A stretch of 64,000 nucleotides of DNA from an uncultured Pelagibacteraceae bacterium (GTDB lineage Bacteria > Pseudomonadota > Alphaproteobacteria > Pelagibacterales > Pelagibacteraceae). The stretch spans positions 62,001 through 126,000 of the forward strand of contig CACJFJ010000001.1 in NCBI GenBank assembly GCA_902592675.1. The letters are read 5' to 3'. Below the pieces are notes generated by a model that ran no database searches, had not been told where the DNA came from, and saw only the letters and a program-made list of their open reading frames with translations. This document shows, in pieces, positions 41,594 through 52,386 of this stretch. Position numbers and translations under genes: made by a program. Numbering within the stretch: the first letter of the stretch is position 1; each line of letters starts with the position of its first letter.

Positions 41594-42182
41594 TATATTT
41601 TTTTTTATTAAGTGAATTTTTACATTTAGATAATTGTTTTCTATAAATATCTGACTGTTTTTTCACTTTCCGCGCTAATTGAATAACTTTTTTATTTTTC
41701 TCGTAATTTTTAAAATTTCCCCATCCCTCATGGTAAGCAAGATATTGCTTAAATGCGTCTTTTTTTGAGATCTTTAAAATAGATTCTGATTTATTTGTAT
41801 ACCAACCAATAAAGTCGACACTATCTTTAAATCTTACTCTGGTCGCCAATTTATTACCTGTTTCTTGTTTATATTGCTCCCAAGTACCTTTCACTGCTTG
41901 AGAATAACCTAATGAACTTGATGGTCTTTTATAAGGAATAATTTTAAATATTCTTTTTCTAGGAGGTTTTGCCAACCAATCAAAATCAGACTCCATTTTA
42001 ATTATTGCAAGCTGTATATAAATCGGAGTACCCCATTTATCCTCAACTTTTTTTGTGTGCTTATACCATAGATACTTTTCATTAAAGATTGAACAACTAT
42101 TTGAAGTATTTACAGGAATTGATGAACATCCAACTATTAAGAAATAAAAAATAAAGATTAATTTATTTTTTAAAAAATCCAT
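41583..42182 (-). CDS. lytic transglycosylase-like lipoprotein
   Basis: Lipobox VGCS; IQLAIIKMESDFD; SLGYSQAVKGTWEQYK; YLAYHEGWGNF. Confidence 0.8.
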   Translation of the reverse strand: MDFLKNKLIFIFYFLIVGCSSIPVNTSNSCSIFNEKYLWYKHTKKVEDKWGTPIYIQLAIIKMESDFDWLAKPPRKRIFKIIPYKRPSSSLGYSQAVKGTWEQYKQETGNKLATRVRFKDSVDFIGWYTNKSESILKISKKDAFKQYLAYHEGWGNFKNYEKNKKVIQLARKVKKQSDIYRKQLSKCKNSLNKKKYIIF

Positions 42183-42558
42183 ATTTATTTATAAGATTGT
42201 TTAAGAAAATTACAACTAAGACCCCGATTAAATTTCCAAATAAATCAGACCATTGAAAACTTCTCTCAGGAATTGCTAAATGAAAAATTTCAAGAATTAT
42301 TGATAAGAATATCAAATAGATTATAAGTTTTTTACGATCTATAGTGTCTAAATAGCTTAAGAAGCCAACTAATGTTAAAAACAAAAAAACAAAAAAATGA
42401 TTTGAGGATATAACTAAATCGGGTGTTACTTGAGGTTGTACACTAATATCATTATAGACAATTAGACCAAGTATACTACCTGGAAAAACATATAAAAATA
42501 TAACTAAAAAGTTGATAAAATAAAAAAGTAATTTTTTTTTTAAAAAGAATTTTATCAT
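42163..42558 (-). CDS. VanZ-like membrane protein
   Basis: TM-rich 131 aa; LEIFHLAIPERSFQWSDLFGNLIGV typical of VanZ-like proteins. Confidence 0.7.
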   Translation of the reverse strand: MIKFFLKKKLLFYFINFLVIFLYVFPGSILGLIVYNDISVQPQVTPDLVISSNHFFVFLFLTLVGFLSYLDTIDRKKLIIYLIFLSIILEIFHLAIPERSFQWSDLFGNLIGVLVVIFLNNLINKYGFFKK

Positions 42559-42603
42559 AAAATTATATAGTTTATTTTATTAATATATTTTAAAAATAAT
42601 AAT

Positions 42604-43317
42604 ATGAGTAATTTAATATTAGTAAGGCATGGACAAAGTGTATGGAACTTAGAAAACAGATTTACTGGGTGGGTTGACGTTGACCTTTCAGAAAATGGTA
42701 AAGACGAGGCTAAAAAAGCTGGAATTTTAATCAAAGATCAAAATTTGAAAATAGACTTTTTTTATTCGTCTCTACAATTAAGAGCAAATAATACACTCAA
42801 GATAATAAAAACTAGCTTAAATGATAAAAGTAATTTTACAGCTGCATGGCAGCTAAATGAGAGGCACTATGGAGCTCTTACAGGTCTAAATAAAATTGAA
42901 ACCACCAAAAAACTCGGGAAAGATAAGGTTTTTGAATTTAGAAGATCATGGGATTTAAGGCCTGCACCTTTAAGTAAAGATAGCCCTTATCATCCCAAAA
43001 ATATTAAAATCTATGAAAAAATTCCAAAAAAACAAATACCAGATACTGAGTCTTTAAAAGACACTTACGAAAGGGTGCTAAAATATTTTAATGAAGAAAT
43101 TAAAGAAAAATTGCTTAGTAAAAATGTTTTAATTTCTGCTCATGGAAATTCTATAAGAGCTTTATGTAAATTTTTGTTTAAATTAGATAATAAAAGAATA
43201 TCCGAACTAGAAATTCCCACCGGGAACCCTTTATTAATTAAATTTGGAAATAATCTTAAAATTTCAGAATGTAAATATCTTGATCAAAAAAGAGCTAAGA
43301 GTCTTTTAACTTTTTAA
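42604..43317 (+). CDS. gpmA: 2,3-bisphosphoglycerate-dependent phosphoglycerate mutase
   Basis: LVRHGQSVWNLENRFTGWVDVDLSE; NERHYGALTGLNK; SAHGNSIRAL. Confidence 0.97.
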   Translation: MSNLILVRHGQSVWNLENRFTGWVDVDLSENGKDEAKKAGILIKDQNLKIDFFYSSLQLRANNTLKIIKTSLNDKSNFTAAWQLNERHYGALTGLNKIETTKKLGKDKVFEFRRSWDLRPAPLSKDSPYHPKNIKIYEKIPKKQIPDTESLKDTYERVLKYFNEEIKEKLLSKNVLISAHGNSIRALCKFLFKLDNKRISELEIPTGNPLLIKFGNNLKISECKYLDQKRAKSLLTF

Positions 43318-43987
43318 AAATTTCTAGATTGGTTAAATGATAAAAATCATTAAGACTCTCAAAACCCATTAATTCGTTTTTATTTAATAACTTACTCCAA
43401 ATTTCTGATATAGAAAAATTAGTTACCCTATATTGTTTTAGCAAAGATCTATTCAAAATCTGGCATCCAATATAAATGAATTCTTTCCTAGCATTTTTTA
43501 TTAATAAATTATTTTTTAATTCAAAATCTCCTTTAAGCGATTTATCAAAACTTAAACTTTTTTTTACAACAAGAAGACAGTTCTTAAATTTATTTGAAAA
43601 ATATAAACTCTGCATTTTGCTGATCTCATTGATATATTTCTCACTCCAAACCGTATCTGGATTAAAAATTAAAAAATCATCATCATTTGAATAATTCATC
43701 ATATTTAAAATACCTCCACCAGTATTTAAGATTTCTTTACCATCATCAATGATTTGAATATCTATTTGAAAATTTTTGTCTTTTACGAACTTGTGAAGTT
43801 GATCTCCTAGATGGTAGGTATTAAGCAAAACTTTTTTTATATCAAGCTTTATAATTAAATTTATACAATCTTCTAACATCGTTACATTGTTTCTTAATTG
43901 AAGAAGCGGCTTAGGATTTTTTAAAGTTAACGGACTCAGTCTTTTGCCAAATCCTGCACAAAGTATTAAAGCCGTATTTACTTTCAT
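43295..43987 (-). CDS. sugar nucleotidyltransferase (MurU-like)
   Basis: ALILCAGFGKRLSPLTLKNPKPLL; partner of adjacent kinase. Confidence 0.82.
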   Translation of the reverse strand: MKVNTALILCAGFGKRLSPLTLKNPKPLLQLRNNVTMLEDCINLIIKLDIKKVLLNTYHLGDQLHKFVKDKNFQIDIQIIDDGKEILNTGGGILNMMNYSNDDDFLIFNPDTVWSEKYINEISKMQSLYFSNKFKNCLLVVKKSLSFDKSLKGDFELKNNLLIKNARKEFIYIGCQILNRSLLKQYRVTNFSISEIWSKLLNKNELMGFESLNDFYHLTNLEIFKKLKDS

Positions 43988-44922
43988 TAAAATTTTTTTA
44001 AATTTTTATTTAGATGATTCTTTAAATCGTGAAATATTCTATTTTCATTAATCCTAGAGTCAATTAACTTCCAGGCATAAGGTATTAATTTTAAATAATT
44101 TTTTTTGCCGTCTCTGATTGCCAAACGATTAAAAATTCCAATTATTTTAAGATTTCTAAGAATTGATAAAATTTCAAAATCATTTTTAAATTTATCTTTA
44201 TCTAATTCTTTTTGTTTTTTTATATAAATTTTAAAAACTTTATCTTTAAATTTTTTTGAAGTTTCGAATCTGACATCATCTATCAATGATGCTAAGTCAT
44301 AGGCTTTATTTCCAATTAATGCATCTTGACTGTCTATAATTCCTATTTGATCTTTTACTAACATCAAGTTTGAAACATGAAAATCTCTATGAACAAAAAC
44401 TTCGTTTTTTAATTTTAAATTGTTTGCGAGTTTTTTTATTATTTTTTTAAATATTAGTTTAAATTTACTTCGATTACATTTGAGCAAATTATTAGTCACG
44501 TACCAATCACAAAATAAATTTGCCTCGTTTATTAGTATTTCTTTAGTATAAATTGGTATCCTATAATTTTTTTTTTTGAAATTTTGAATATTTCTATTTT
44601 TAATTAATTGGACTTTTTCTAATAGCTCAATAATTTTTTTGAAGTAAAAATATTTATTTGCCCCTTTCCTTCTTAATATACTAAAAATTGTGTTATCACC
44701 AAAATCTTCAATCTCTATATAATTTTTTTTGTAATTTTCTTTATATAAACTTGGTGCTAAAATTTCATTTTTCTTCAAGATTTTGTTGATTGCATCATAG
44801 ATAAGCAAGTTTTTTGATTTTTCGGTATCAGCAAAAACTAAAATAGATGACAATTTTTTATTTTTTTTTCTAAAAAATTTTCTAAAGGATGCGTCCCCTT
44901 TTATTTTTTTTAATCCTCTCAT
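43987..44922 (-). CDS. aminoglycoside-phosphotransferase-fold kinase (AmgK-like)
   Basis: FVHRDFHVSNLMLVKDQIGIIDSQDALIGNKAYDLASLIDD. Confidence 0.82.
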   Translation of the reverse strand: MRGLKKIKGDASFRKFFRKKNKKLSSILVFADTEKSKNLLIYDAINKILKKNEILAPSLYKENYKKNYIEIEDFGDNTIFSILRRKGANKYFYFKKIIELLEKVQLIKNRNIQNFKKKNYRIPIYTKEILINEANLFCDWYVTNNLLKCNRSKFKLIFKKIIKKLANNLKLKNEVFVHRDFHVSNLMLVKDQIGIIDSQDALIGNKAYDLASLIDDVRFETSKKFKDKVFKIYIKKQKELDKDKFKNDFEILSILRNLKIIGIFNRLAIRDGKKNYLKLIPYAWKLIDSRINENRIFHDLKNHLNKNLKKF

Positions 44923-44929
44923 CTTAGAA

Positions 44930-45385
44930 TTACAGTTCTAAACCTTTTATTTGAACAAATCTTTTTTTATAATCTTTTCCGTATTTAAAGAAAAACTCAA
45001 TGAAGTTTCCTTTTTTTTTTTCAATAATTTGAGGCCACTCAATTAAAGTTATCATATCTTTATAGTTTTCAAATAAGCCTAAATTACTTATTTCTTTTTT
45101 TGATTTTAGTCTAAATAAATCATAATGATTTATTTTTATTTGATCAATTTGATACTCATTTAAAATATTAAATGTTGGGCTTGTCACTTGAGTAATTTTT
45201 ATACCCCTTTTTTTTTGAAACCCATTTATAAGATATCTTATAAATGTCGTTTTACCCACACCAATCTCACCATGAAAAAAAACTATATTTCCTGGTTTTA
45301 GTTTAAGAAGTAATTTATTTGCTAATTCTTCTGTTTTTTTTTCTGAAGATATATCTATTTTATCACTTTTAGTAGCGGTAGGCAT
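44930..45385 (-). CDS. tsaE: tRNA t6A biosynthesis ATPase TsaE
   Basis: [33 protein letters not shown]. Confidence 0.93.
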   Translation of the reverse strand: MPTATKSDKIDISSEKKTEELANKLLLKLKPGNIVFFHGEIGVGKTTFIRYLINGFQKKRGIKITQVTSPTFNILNEYQIDQIKINHYDLFRLKSKKEISNLGLFENYKDMITLIEWPQIIEKKKGNFIEFFFKYGKDYKKRFVQIKGLEL

Positions 45386-46655
45386 TAGGTTTAAAAGGAC
45401 CCTCTACTCCTACACTTATATATTCGGCTTGGTCTTTTGAAAGTTTTGTTAATTTTGCACCAACTTTTTTAAGATGAAGCATTGCAACTTTTTCATCTAA
45501 GTGTTTGGGCAAAACGTAAACTTTATTTTCGTAATTTTTATGGTTATTCCATAATTCTATCTGAGCTATTACTTGATTTGTAAAGGATGCACTCATAACG
45601 AAACTTGGGTGCCCGGTCGCACATCCCAAATTTACTAGTCTACCCTCAGCTAATAAAATTATTCTCTTTTTGCTTGGTAGTTCTATTTCATGCACTTGAG
45701 GCTTAACTTCGTTCCATTTATAATTTTTTAATGCTTCAACCTGAATTTCATTATCAAAATGTCCAATGTTACAAAGTATTGCCCTATCTTTCATTTCTCT
45801 CATGTGGTCTGCGGTAACTATATCTTTATTTCCAGTTGCGGTAACTACAATATCTGCTTTACTTATAGCCTCATCCATTAAAACTACCTCATATCCTTCC
45901 ATAGCAGCTTGCAAAGCACAAATTGGATCTGCCTCTGTAACCAAAACTCTTGCTCCACTTTGTCTTAATGAAGCTGCACTTCCTTTACCGACATCCCCAA
46001 ATCCAGCAACAATTGCGATTTTTCCAGACATCATCACGTCCGTTGCTCTTCTGATACCATCAACCAAACTTTCTCTACATCCGTAAAGATTATCGAATTT
46101 AGATTTGGTAACTGAGTCATTAACATTGATTGCTGGTATCATCAGAGATTTGTCTTTTTGCATTTTGTTCAAAGCTTTTATTCCTGTGGTAGTTTCTTCT
46201 GAAACACCTTTAACTTCTTTTAACAAATCTTTATAATCGTTATGCATTATAGCTGTTAAATCTCCTCCATCGTCTAGTAGCATATTTGGTTTCCAGTCTT
46301 TTTTTCCAATAATTGTTTGTTTAATACACCAAAGATATTCCTCTTCAGTTTCACCTTTCCAAGCAAAAACTGGCACACCTGCTTTTGCAACTGCAGCTGC
46401 AGCATGATCTTGTGTTGAAAAAATATTGCATGATGACCATCTAACATCTGCTCCTAATTCCACTAAAGTTTCAATTAAGACTGCTGTTTGTATCGTCATA
46501 TGTAAGCATCCTATAATTTTAGCACCTTTTAATGGAGATTTTCCTTTATATTCATCTCTTAAAGCCATTAAACCAGGCATTTCGCTTTCAGCTATAGAAA
46601 TTTCCTTTCGACCAAATTCAGCTTGGGATATATCTTTTACTTTGAAATCTTTCAT
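45369..46655 (-). CDS. ahcY: adenosylhomocysteinase
   Basis: [36 protein letters not shown]-terminal KPNAYRY. Confidence 0.98.
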   Translation of the reverse strand: MKDFKVKDISQAEFGRKEISIAESEMPGLMALRDEYKGKSPLKGAKIIGCLHMTIQTAVLIETLVELGADVRWSSCNIFSTQDHAAAAVAKAGVPVFAWKGETEEEYLWCIKQTIIGKKDWKPNMLLDDGGDLTAIMHNDYKDLLKEVKGVSEETTTGIKALNKMQKDKSLMIPAINVNDSVTKSKFDNLYGCRESLVDGIRRATDVMMSGKIAIVAGFGDVGKGSAASLRQSGARVLVTEADPICALQAAMEGYEVVLMDEAISKADIVVTATGNKDIVTADHMREMKDRAILCNIGHFDNEIQVEALKNYKWNEVKPQVHEIELPSKKRIILLAEGRLVNLGCATGHPSFVMSASFTNQVIAQIELWNNHKNYENKVYVLPKHLDEKVAMLHLKKVGAKLTKLSKDQAEYISVGVEGPFKPNAYRY

Positions 46656-46700
46656 GACAGTTTTTTTAACAATAAAGGATTAATTAATCAATAGAACTCT

Positions 46701-48242
46701 TTACGCCCTTGGAAATATAATTTCCATGTTCGCTCCTTTTTGATCAATTCTATTCGTTGCTTTGATGGATCCATTATGCAGATCAACTAAATTTTTAACA
46801 ATATTCAAACCAAGGCCTGAGTGTTGTCCAAATTTATCTGGTCTATTACTATAAAATCTATTAAATATTTTATTCGTATCTTTTTCTCTAAATCCTTGAC
46901 CCTCATCTAAGATATTCAAAATTACCTCATTGTTGTTTGATTTTGAAACCTTAACCAAAACATCTTTACCATTTTCACTAAAGGAAACTGCATTATCTAA
47001 AAGGTTTGCAACTATTTGTTCAATTCTATTTTCAATACCATTTATTATGTATTTATTCTTTCCATCATTTCGATAAGAAATTTTTACCCCTTTTTTTAAT
47101 TCATTTATATTGTTGAAATCATCAACTACAGATTTAATGATAGGCTCTACATCTAATTTTTTTATTTTTTCCTTACTTAGTGCAACCTCATCTTTTAACA
47201 TTTGAGAATAATCTGTAATTAATCTCTCGATTCTTTGTACATCATGAGATAAAATATCAATTAATTTAACTCTTTGTTCAATATCGTTTGTATCGTGAAG
47301 AATTTCAGATGCACTTTTTAATGAAGCAAGCGGATTACGTATCTCATGAACAAGATCGGTTGAGAAATTTTCAGCATGTGAAATTCTTTTTTGTAATTCA
47401 TAAGTCATATCATCTAAAGAATTTGAGAGAAGACCTAATTCGTCATTTCTTAACTTTAAAGTATCTATATTTGTAGTTTTAGGATTTTTATCTTTAATAG
47501 TTTTTGTATAACTTACTAAATTTTTGATAGGTTTTAGAAAATATCTATTTAGCACAAATGAAAAAATTAATATAACTAACCCAACTGCAAATGCTGTTCT
47601 TATAATGAATGATTTTCTCTCATCTATTGCAGCCTTTACATCATTGGCATTTTCTGTGATAGCTAAATAACCAATATTATCCCCATCAAGCATAACATTT
47701 TTAATTGTTGTAAGTTTAAATTTATTGAATTCCTCTTGAGTAAATGTAAATGGAATTCCATAGTTTTTTGATCCAGCATAATTAAATAAAATATCTTTAA
47801 GTGAAACTGAATTATCTTCACCTATATTTATATTTTTTTTTTCTGTTATTTCTTTTGTTTTTTTTTCATTCAGAATTTCAAGTTCTATAGTGTCAAGTCT
47901 AGAGGTAAAAGATCTTGGATCAAGATCGAGGGTATCAGTATCTCCTACTAAATTTAATTGGTTGTCAAAAAATATAACTCTGTCAAGATTTTGAAATAAA
48001 AATCTTGTGGAAAATAAAAATCTTCTGATATCTTCCTCAACAAATTTTACATCTAATCTAATCAAATTATCTATTGTGTTGTTTATTACTTCAATGTGAT
48101 TTGAGGATTTTTTTTTAATCAAATTTGGTTGAACATTTTTTAAATATAAGAATGTAAATAATCCAATTATTGTAAAAAAAATAAAATTAATGAATAAAAA
48201 TTTCTTTAATATTGATAAATTTTTAAGAAAATTGCCAAACAT
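46701..48242 (-). CDS. chvG: sensor histidine kinase (ChvG-like)
   Basis: HAMP; DLVHEIRNPLASLKSASEIL H-box; GLGLNIVKNLVDLHNGSI; adjacent ChvI-like regulator. Confidence 0.88.
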   Translation of the reverse strand: MFGNFLKNLSILKKFLFINFIFFTIIGLFTFLYLKNVQPNLIKKKSSNHIEVINNTIDNLIRLDVKFVEEDIRRFLFSTRFLFQNLDRVIFFDNQLNLVGDTDTLDLDPRSFTSRLDTIELEILNEKKTKEITEKKNINIGEDNSVSLKDILFNYAGSKNYGIPFTFTQEEFNKFKLTTIKNVMLDGDNIGYLAITENANDVKAAIDERKSFIIRTAFAVGLVILIFSFVLNRYFLKPIKNLVSYTKTIKDKNPKTTNIDTLKLRNDELGLLSNSLDDMTYELQKRISHAENFSTDLVHEIRNPLASLKSASEILHDTNDIEQRVKLIDILSHDVQRIERLITDYSQMLKDEVALSKEKIKKLDVEPIIKSVVDDFNNINELKKGVKISYRNDGKNKYIINGIENRIEQIVANLLDNAVSFSENGKDVLVKVSKSNNNEVILNILDEGQGFREKDTNKIFNRFYSNRPDKFGQHSGLGLNIVKNLVDLHNGSIKATNRIDQKGANMEIIFPRA

Positions 48243-48955
48243 TAACTAACATTCCACCTATATCCACTTCCATATCTAGTTTCAATTGCTGAAAACTCAG
48301 GATCAACTTTTTTAAATTTTTTTCGGATTCTTTTTACGTGGCTATCAATAGTTCTATCTTCAATATCCGTATCCTCTCTATAAGCTATATCCATTAATTG
48401 TGCTCTTTCTTTAATAATTCCAGGTCGTTTTGCTAATTCTTTTACTAATAAAAACTCTGTAGTAGTAAGCTTATCAGGTAATTGTTTTCCATCCCATTCG
48501 CATTCTAATTGGGATGGATCTAATTTAAGTTTCCCATGTGATATAATGCTTTTATTTTCCTCAATAGATTCTTTTGTATCTTTTTTTCTTAATTGAACTC
48601 TAATTCTCTCTATTAAAACTTTAATAGAAAATCCCCCCGATTTTTTTACAAAATCATCAGCACCTAATTTTAACCCAAGTAATTCATCAATTTCATCGTC
48701 TTTTGAAGTTAAAAAAATTACAGGAAGAGAAGTTTTTTTTCTCAATTTTTTTAATAATTCTTCTCCATCCATTTTGGGCATTTTAATATCAACTATAGCT
48801 AAGTCTGGCGGTGTTCTAGTTAAACCTATCAACGCGCTTTCACCGTCGATATAAGTTTGAACTTTAAATCCCTCTTTTTCTAAAGCGATACTTAAACTTG
48901 TAAGAATATTTCTATCATCATCAATTAAAGCTATTGTTTGTTTGTGCATAGTCAC
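48242..48955 (-). CDS. chvI: response regulator (ChvI-like)
   Basis: TIALIDDDRNILTSLSIALEKEGFKVQTYIDG; PPDLAIVDIKMPKMDGEE; winged-helix C-terminus. Confidence 0.93.
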   Translation of the reverse strand: MTMHKQTIALIDDDRNILTSLSIALEKEGFKVQTYIDGESALIGLTRTPPDLAIVDIKMPKMDGEELLKKLRKKTSLPVIFLTSKDDEIDELLGLKLGADDFVKKSGGFSIKVLIERIRVQLRKKDTKESIEENKSIISHGKLKLDPSQLECEWDGKQLPDKLTTTEFLLVKELAKRPGIIKERAQLMDIAYREDTDIEDRTIDSHVKRIRKKFKKVDPEFSAIETRYGSGYRWNVS

Positions 48956-49001
48956 ATTATAAAAATACTAAATTGTTCTAATTTGGGCAATCTAATTAAA
49001 G

Positions 49002-51788
49002 TTAATGTAACGCCCCCCAGTTAGACCCGCTATTTAAATCAACTGTTAAAGGTATAGAAAAAGTATGAAAGTCACTGCTTACCACACTAGACATTTCATC
49101 AATGATCATTTTACTAACAGTTTTTACCTCTATTTTAGGGGTTTCAAAAATAAGTTCATCGTGAATTTGTAATAACATTTTTGTGTTTTGGTTTTTCTTA
49201 TCATTGAGTTTCTTATGTAATCTTATCATTGCCAATCTCATTATCTCAGATGCTGAACCCTGTATAGGTGCATTGATGGCTGCTCGTTCTTGAAAATTTC
49301 TTATGTTATAATTTTTATCGTTGATACTAGTAAAATGAGATCTTCTCCCAAAAATATTACTTACATATCCACTTTTTCTACAAAATTTTATTGTTTGGTC
49401 CATATAATCCTTTATCTCTGGAAACTTTGTAAAATAAGACTTTAAAAATTTTTCAGCTTCAAAATTCGACACATTAATTTGTTTAGCTAGTCCATATTGT
49501 GAAATTCCATAAATGATACCAAAATTAATTGCTTTTGCTTTTCTTCTTTGATCTTGACTAACTTTTTTAATATCGATGTTAAATATTTGGCTCGCAGTTA
49601 ATGAATGAATATCCTCGTCATTTTTAAAAGCTTTTTTTAGCTCTCTAACATTTGCTAAGTCTGCTAAAATTCTCATTTCAATTTGATTATAATCAGCTGA
49701 AATTAAAACATGGTCTTTTTTAGCAACAAAAGCTTTTCTTATATCTTTTCCATCTTCTGATTTTATTGGAATATTTTGCAAGTTTGGATCACTTGAGGCA
49801 AGTCTGCCGGTATTTGTTGCAGCAAGCAAGAAAGATGTATGTACTCTATTTGTTTTTACGTTAATGTGCTCTGGCAAAGAGTCTGAGTAAGTATTTTTCA
49901 ATTTTGATATTTGTCTCCAATCTAGGACCAATTGCGGAAATTCATAACCCTTGAAAGCCAGATCTTCAAGAACTGAAGCGCTAGTTGCAAAACTCCCTTT
50001 TTTTGTTTTTTTTAAGTCTGCTATTTTAAGATCATTGTATAATACTTCACCAAGTTGTTTGGGTGATGCTATATTAAACTCTTTTTTTGAAATTTTAAAA
50101 ACTTGTGTTTGTAACTTGTCAATTTTTTTTGAAAATTTGTCTGATAGAGTTTTTAAAAAATTTTTATCAATTTTTATACCCTCTATTTCCATATATGCTA
50201 AAATTTCTATCATTGGTTTTTCAAAAATTTCGTAAATATTTACTAATTTTTCATCTCGGAGACTTTTATAAAATTTTTTATATAGTCTAAAAGTTACATC
50301 GGCGTCTTCTGCTGCATAATTTTTTGCTTTTTCGATTTCCACATCGCTAAAATTAATTTCTTTTTTTCCTGAGCCAACTATATCTTTGAAAGAAATAGTT
50401 TTATGTTCCAAATGAATTTCTGATAGAGTATCCATATTGTGTCTATTTTTTCCTGAGTCTAAAACATAAGACATCAACATTGTATCTTCCATTGAGGAAA
50501 TCTTAATACCGTTCTTAAACAATACAATAAAATCAAATTTTATATTCTGACCAATTTTTTTTACACTGGGGTCTTCAAGTAATGGTTTAAGTTTTTTTAA
50601 AACTACTTCTTTATCAATACATTTTCCTGATTTATGACCTATAGGAATATAACAAGCTTTACCAATTTTCGAACTTAAGGATATCCCTACCAAATCTGCT
50701 TGGTGTGGATCTAATGAATTTGTTTCAGTATCTATTGCAATCTCACCAGTTTCCTCGGCTTCCTTAATCCAATTATTTATTTGTTCTGGATCTGTGATTA
50801 GAGAGTAGTTTTTTTTACTGATACTTTTTTGGTTGTTACTACTATCCCTATTATTATATTTATCATTTTTAATTCCAGTTAAGTTTGGCTCTCCATATGC
50901 CGATATTGCAGAACTTAATAATCTATTAAATTCCATATCTCTCAAAAATTTATAAAGTTTTTCTTTATCTATTTCTTTTAATCTGAATTCAGATAAATCT
51001 CTGTCTACAGGAGCGTCATTTTTTAAAATCACTAATTTTTTACTAATTAAAGCTTTATCTTGATTTTGAATTAATGTTTCTCTTCTTTTATTTTGTTTTA
51101 TTTCACTTGTTGACTTCAAAAGCTTTTCTAAATTTCCGTATTTATTTATTAATTCTGCTGCAGTTTTAACACCTATGCCAGGTACTCCCGGTACATTATC
51201 GCTCGAATCTCCCGCCAAAGCTTGCACGTCTACGACTTTACTTGGATCTACTCCAAATTTATTTTTTACATCCTCTACAGATATAAATTTATTTTTCATT
51301 GGATCAAAGATTCGAACATCTTTTTTAAACAATTGCATTAAATCTTTATCAGACGAAACAATTGTAACTTTAGCACCAGCTTTTAATATCTTTTCTACAT
51401 AAGTGGCAATTAAATCATCTGCTTCATAATTTATCAGTTCTACAGAGGGTAAATTAAATGCTAAAACTGATTTCCTAATATAATCAAATTGTGGAGCTAA
51501 ATCATCTGGGGCTTCAGATCTATTTGCTTTATAGTCTTTGTAAATTTCGTTTCTGAAAGTCTTTCTTGCTGAGTCAAAGATAACTGCAAAATGAGTTGGC
51601 TTCTGAAGATTTTGATTTGATTTAGAGTCCTCAAGTAATTTAAAGAGCATACTGCAAAAACCACTTACTGCCCCAGTGGGTAATCCATCAATTTTTCTTG
51701 TTAATGGGGGTAATGCATAATAAGCCCTAAATATATATCCAGAACCATCGACTAGATAAAAATGATCTGTTTTTTGAATTTTTGTCAT
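49002..51788 (-). CDS. polA: DNA polymerase I
   Basis: 5'-3' exo, 3'-5' exo (AIDTETNSLD) and polymerase domains (DYNQIEMRILA, QIHDELIFE); 928 aa. Confidence 0.98.
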   Translation of the reverse strand: MTKIQKTDHFYLVDGSGYIFRAYYALPPLTRKIDGLPTGAVSGFCSMLFKLLEDSKSNQNLQKPTHFAVIFDSARKTFRNEIYKDYKANRSEAPDDLAPQFDYIRKSVLAFNLPSVELINYEADDLIATYVEKILKAGAKVTIVSSDKDLMQLFKKDVRIFDPMKNKFISVEDVKNKFGVDPSKVVDVQALAGDSSDNVPGVPGIGVKTAAELINKYGNLEKLLKSTSEIKQNKRRETLIQNQDKALISKKLVILKNDAPVDRDLSEFRLKEIDKEKLYKFLRDMEFNRLLSSAISAYGEPNLTGIKNDKYNNRDSSNNQKSISKKNYSLITDPEQINNWIKEAEETGEIAIDTETNSLDPHQADLVGISLSSKIGKACYIPIGHKSGKCIDKEVVLKKLKPLLEDPSVKKIGQNIKFDFIVLFKNGIKISSMEDTMLMSYVLDSGKNRHNMDTLSEIHLEHKTISFKDIVGSGKKEINFSDVEIEKAKNYAAEDADVTFRLYKKFYKSLRDEKLVNIYEIFEKPMIEILAYMEIEGIKIDKNFLKTLSDKFSKKIDKLQTQVFKISKKEFNIASPKQLGEVLYNDLKIADLKKTKKGSFATSASVLEDLAFKGYEFPQLVLDWRQISKLKNTYSDSLPEHINVKTNRVHTSFLLAATNTGRLASSDPNLQNIPIKSEDGKDIRKAFVAKKDHVLISADYNQIEMRILADLANVRELKKAFKNDEDIHSLTASQIFNIDIKKVSQDQRRKAKAINFGIIYGISQYGLAKQINVSNFEAEKFLKSYFTKFPEIKDYMDQTIKFCRKSGYVSNIFGRRSHFTSINDKNYNIRNFQERAAINAPIQGSASEIMRLAMIRLHKKLNDKKNQNTKMLLQIHDELIFETPKIEVKTVSKMIIDEMSSVVSSDFHTFSIPLTVDLNSGSNWGALH

Positions 51789-51834
51789 TATAGATTAATA
51801 TAGATTCTAAATAAAAATAAGAGTATTATTTTTT

Positions 51835-52386
51835 ATGGAACTAATAAAGCAAAATTCTACAAACCAAATAATAAAATCAATATTAATAATTTTATTAGGC
51901 TCTTTACTTCTAACATTATCTGCAAAAATTAAAATACCTTTCTATCCAGTTCCTATGACTATGCAAACGTTTGTAGTTTTATTACTTGGCATAAGCTTTG
52001 GATATAAAATAGCTCTTACGACAGTTGGTTTGTACTTAATTGAAGGGATGTTGGGATTACCAGTTTTTTCAAATACTCCTGAACGAGGAATTGGTATGGT
52101 TTACTTTACGGGTCCAACCATGGGTTATTTGATTGGATTTTTATCCGCTTGTTTTTTATCATCTTTTATCAAATCAAAGGATAGCTATTTATTAATTTTT
52201 ACTAAATTAATTTTATCAGTCTCTTCAATCTATTTGCTTGGGATTTTGTGGTTAGGAAGTTTAATCGGTTGGGACAAGCCAATAATTGAACTGGGGGTAA
52301 AACCTTTTTTGTTAGCCGAATTTTTTAAAATTGTTTTGCTAACTGTAATAGCTAAAAAAATTATTAATTTAAGAAAAGTTATTTAG
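51835..52386 (+). CDS. bioY: biotin transporter BioY (ECF S component)
   Basis: KIPFYPVPMTMQTFVVLLLG; EGMLGLPVFS; GPTMGYLIGFL. Confidence 0.93.
   Translation: MELIKQNSTNQIIKSILIILLGSLLLTLSAKIKIPFYPVPMTMQTFVVLLLGISFGYKIALTTVGLYLIEGMLGLPVFSNTPERGIGMVYFTGPTMGYLIGFLSACFLSSFIKSKDSYLLIFTKLILSVSSIYLLGILWLGSLIGWDKPIIELGVKPFLLAEFFKIVLLTVIAKKIINLRKVI

Noticed and set aside
45766-46086. 106-aa ORF antisense to ahcY
   Set aside because: Lies fully within the strongly supported ahcY gene on the other strand.
45369-46700. SAM/SAH riboswitch upstream of ahcY
   Set aside because: Only about 45 bp separate the ahcY start from the next gene and no matching conserved core was seen.
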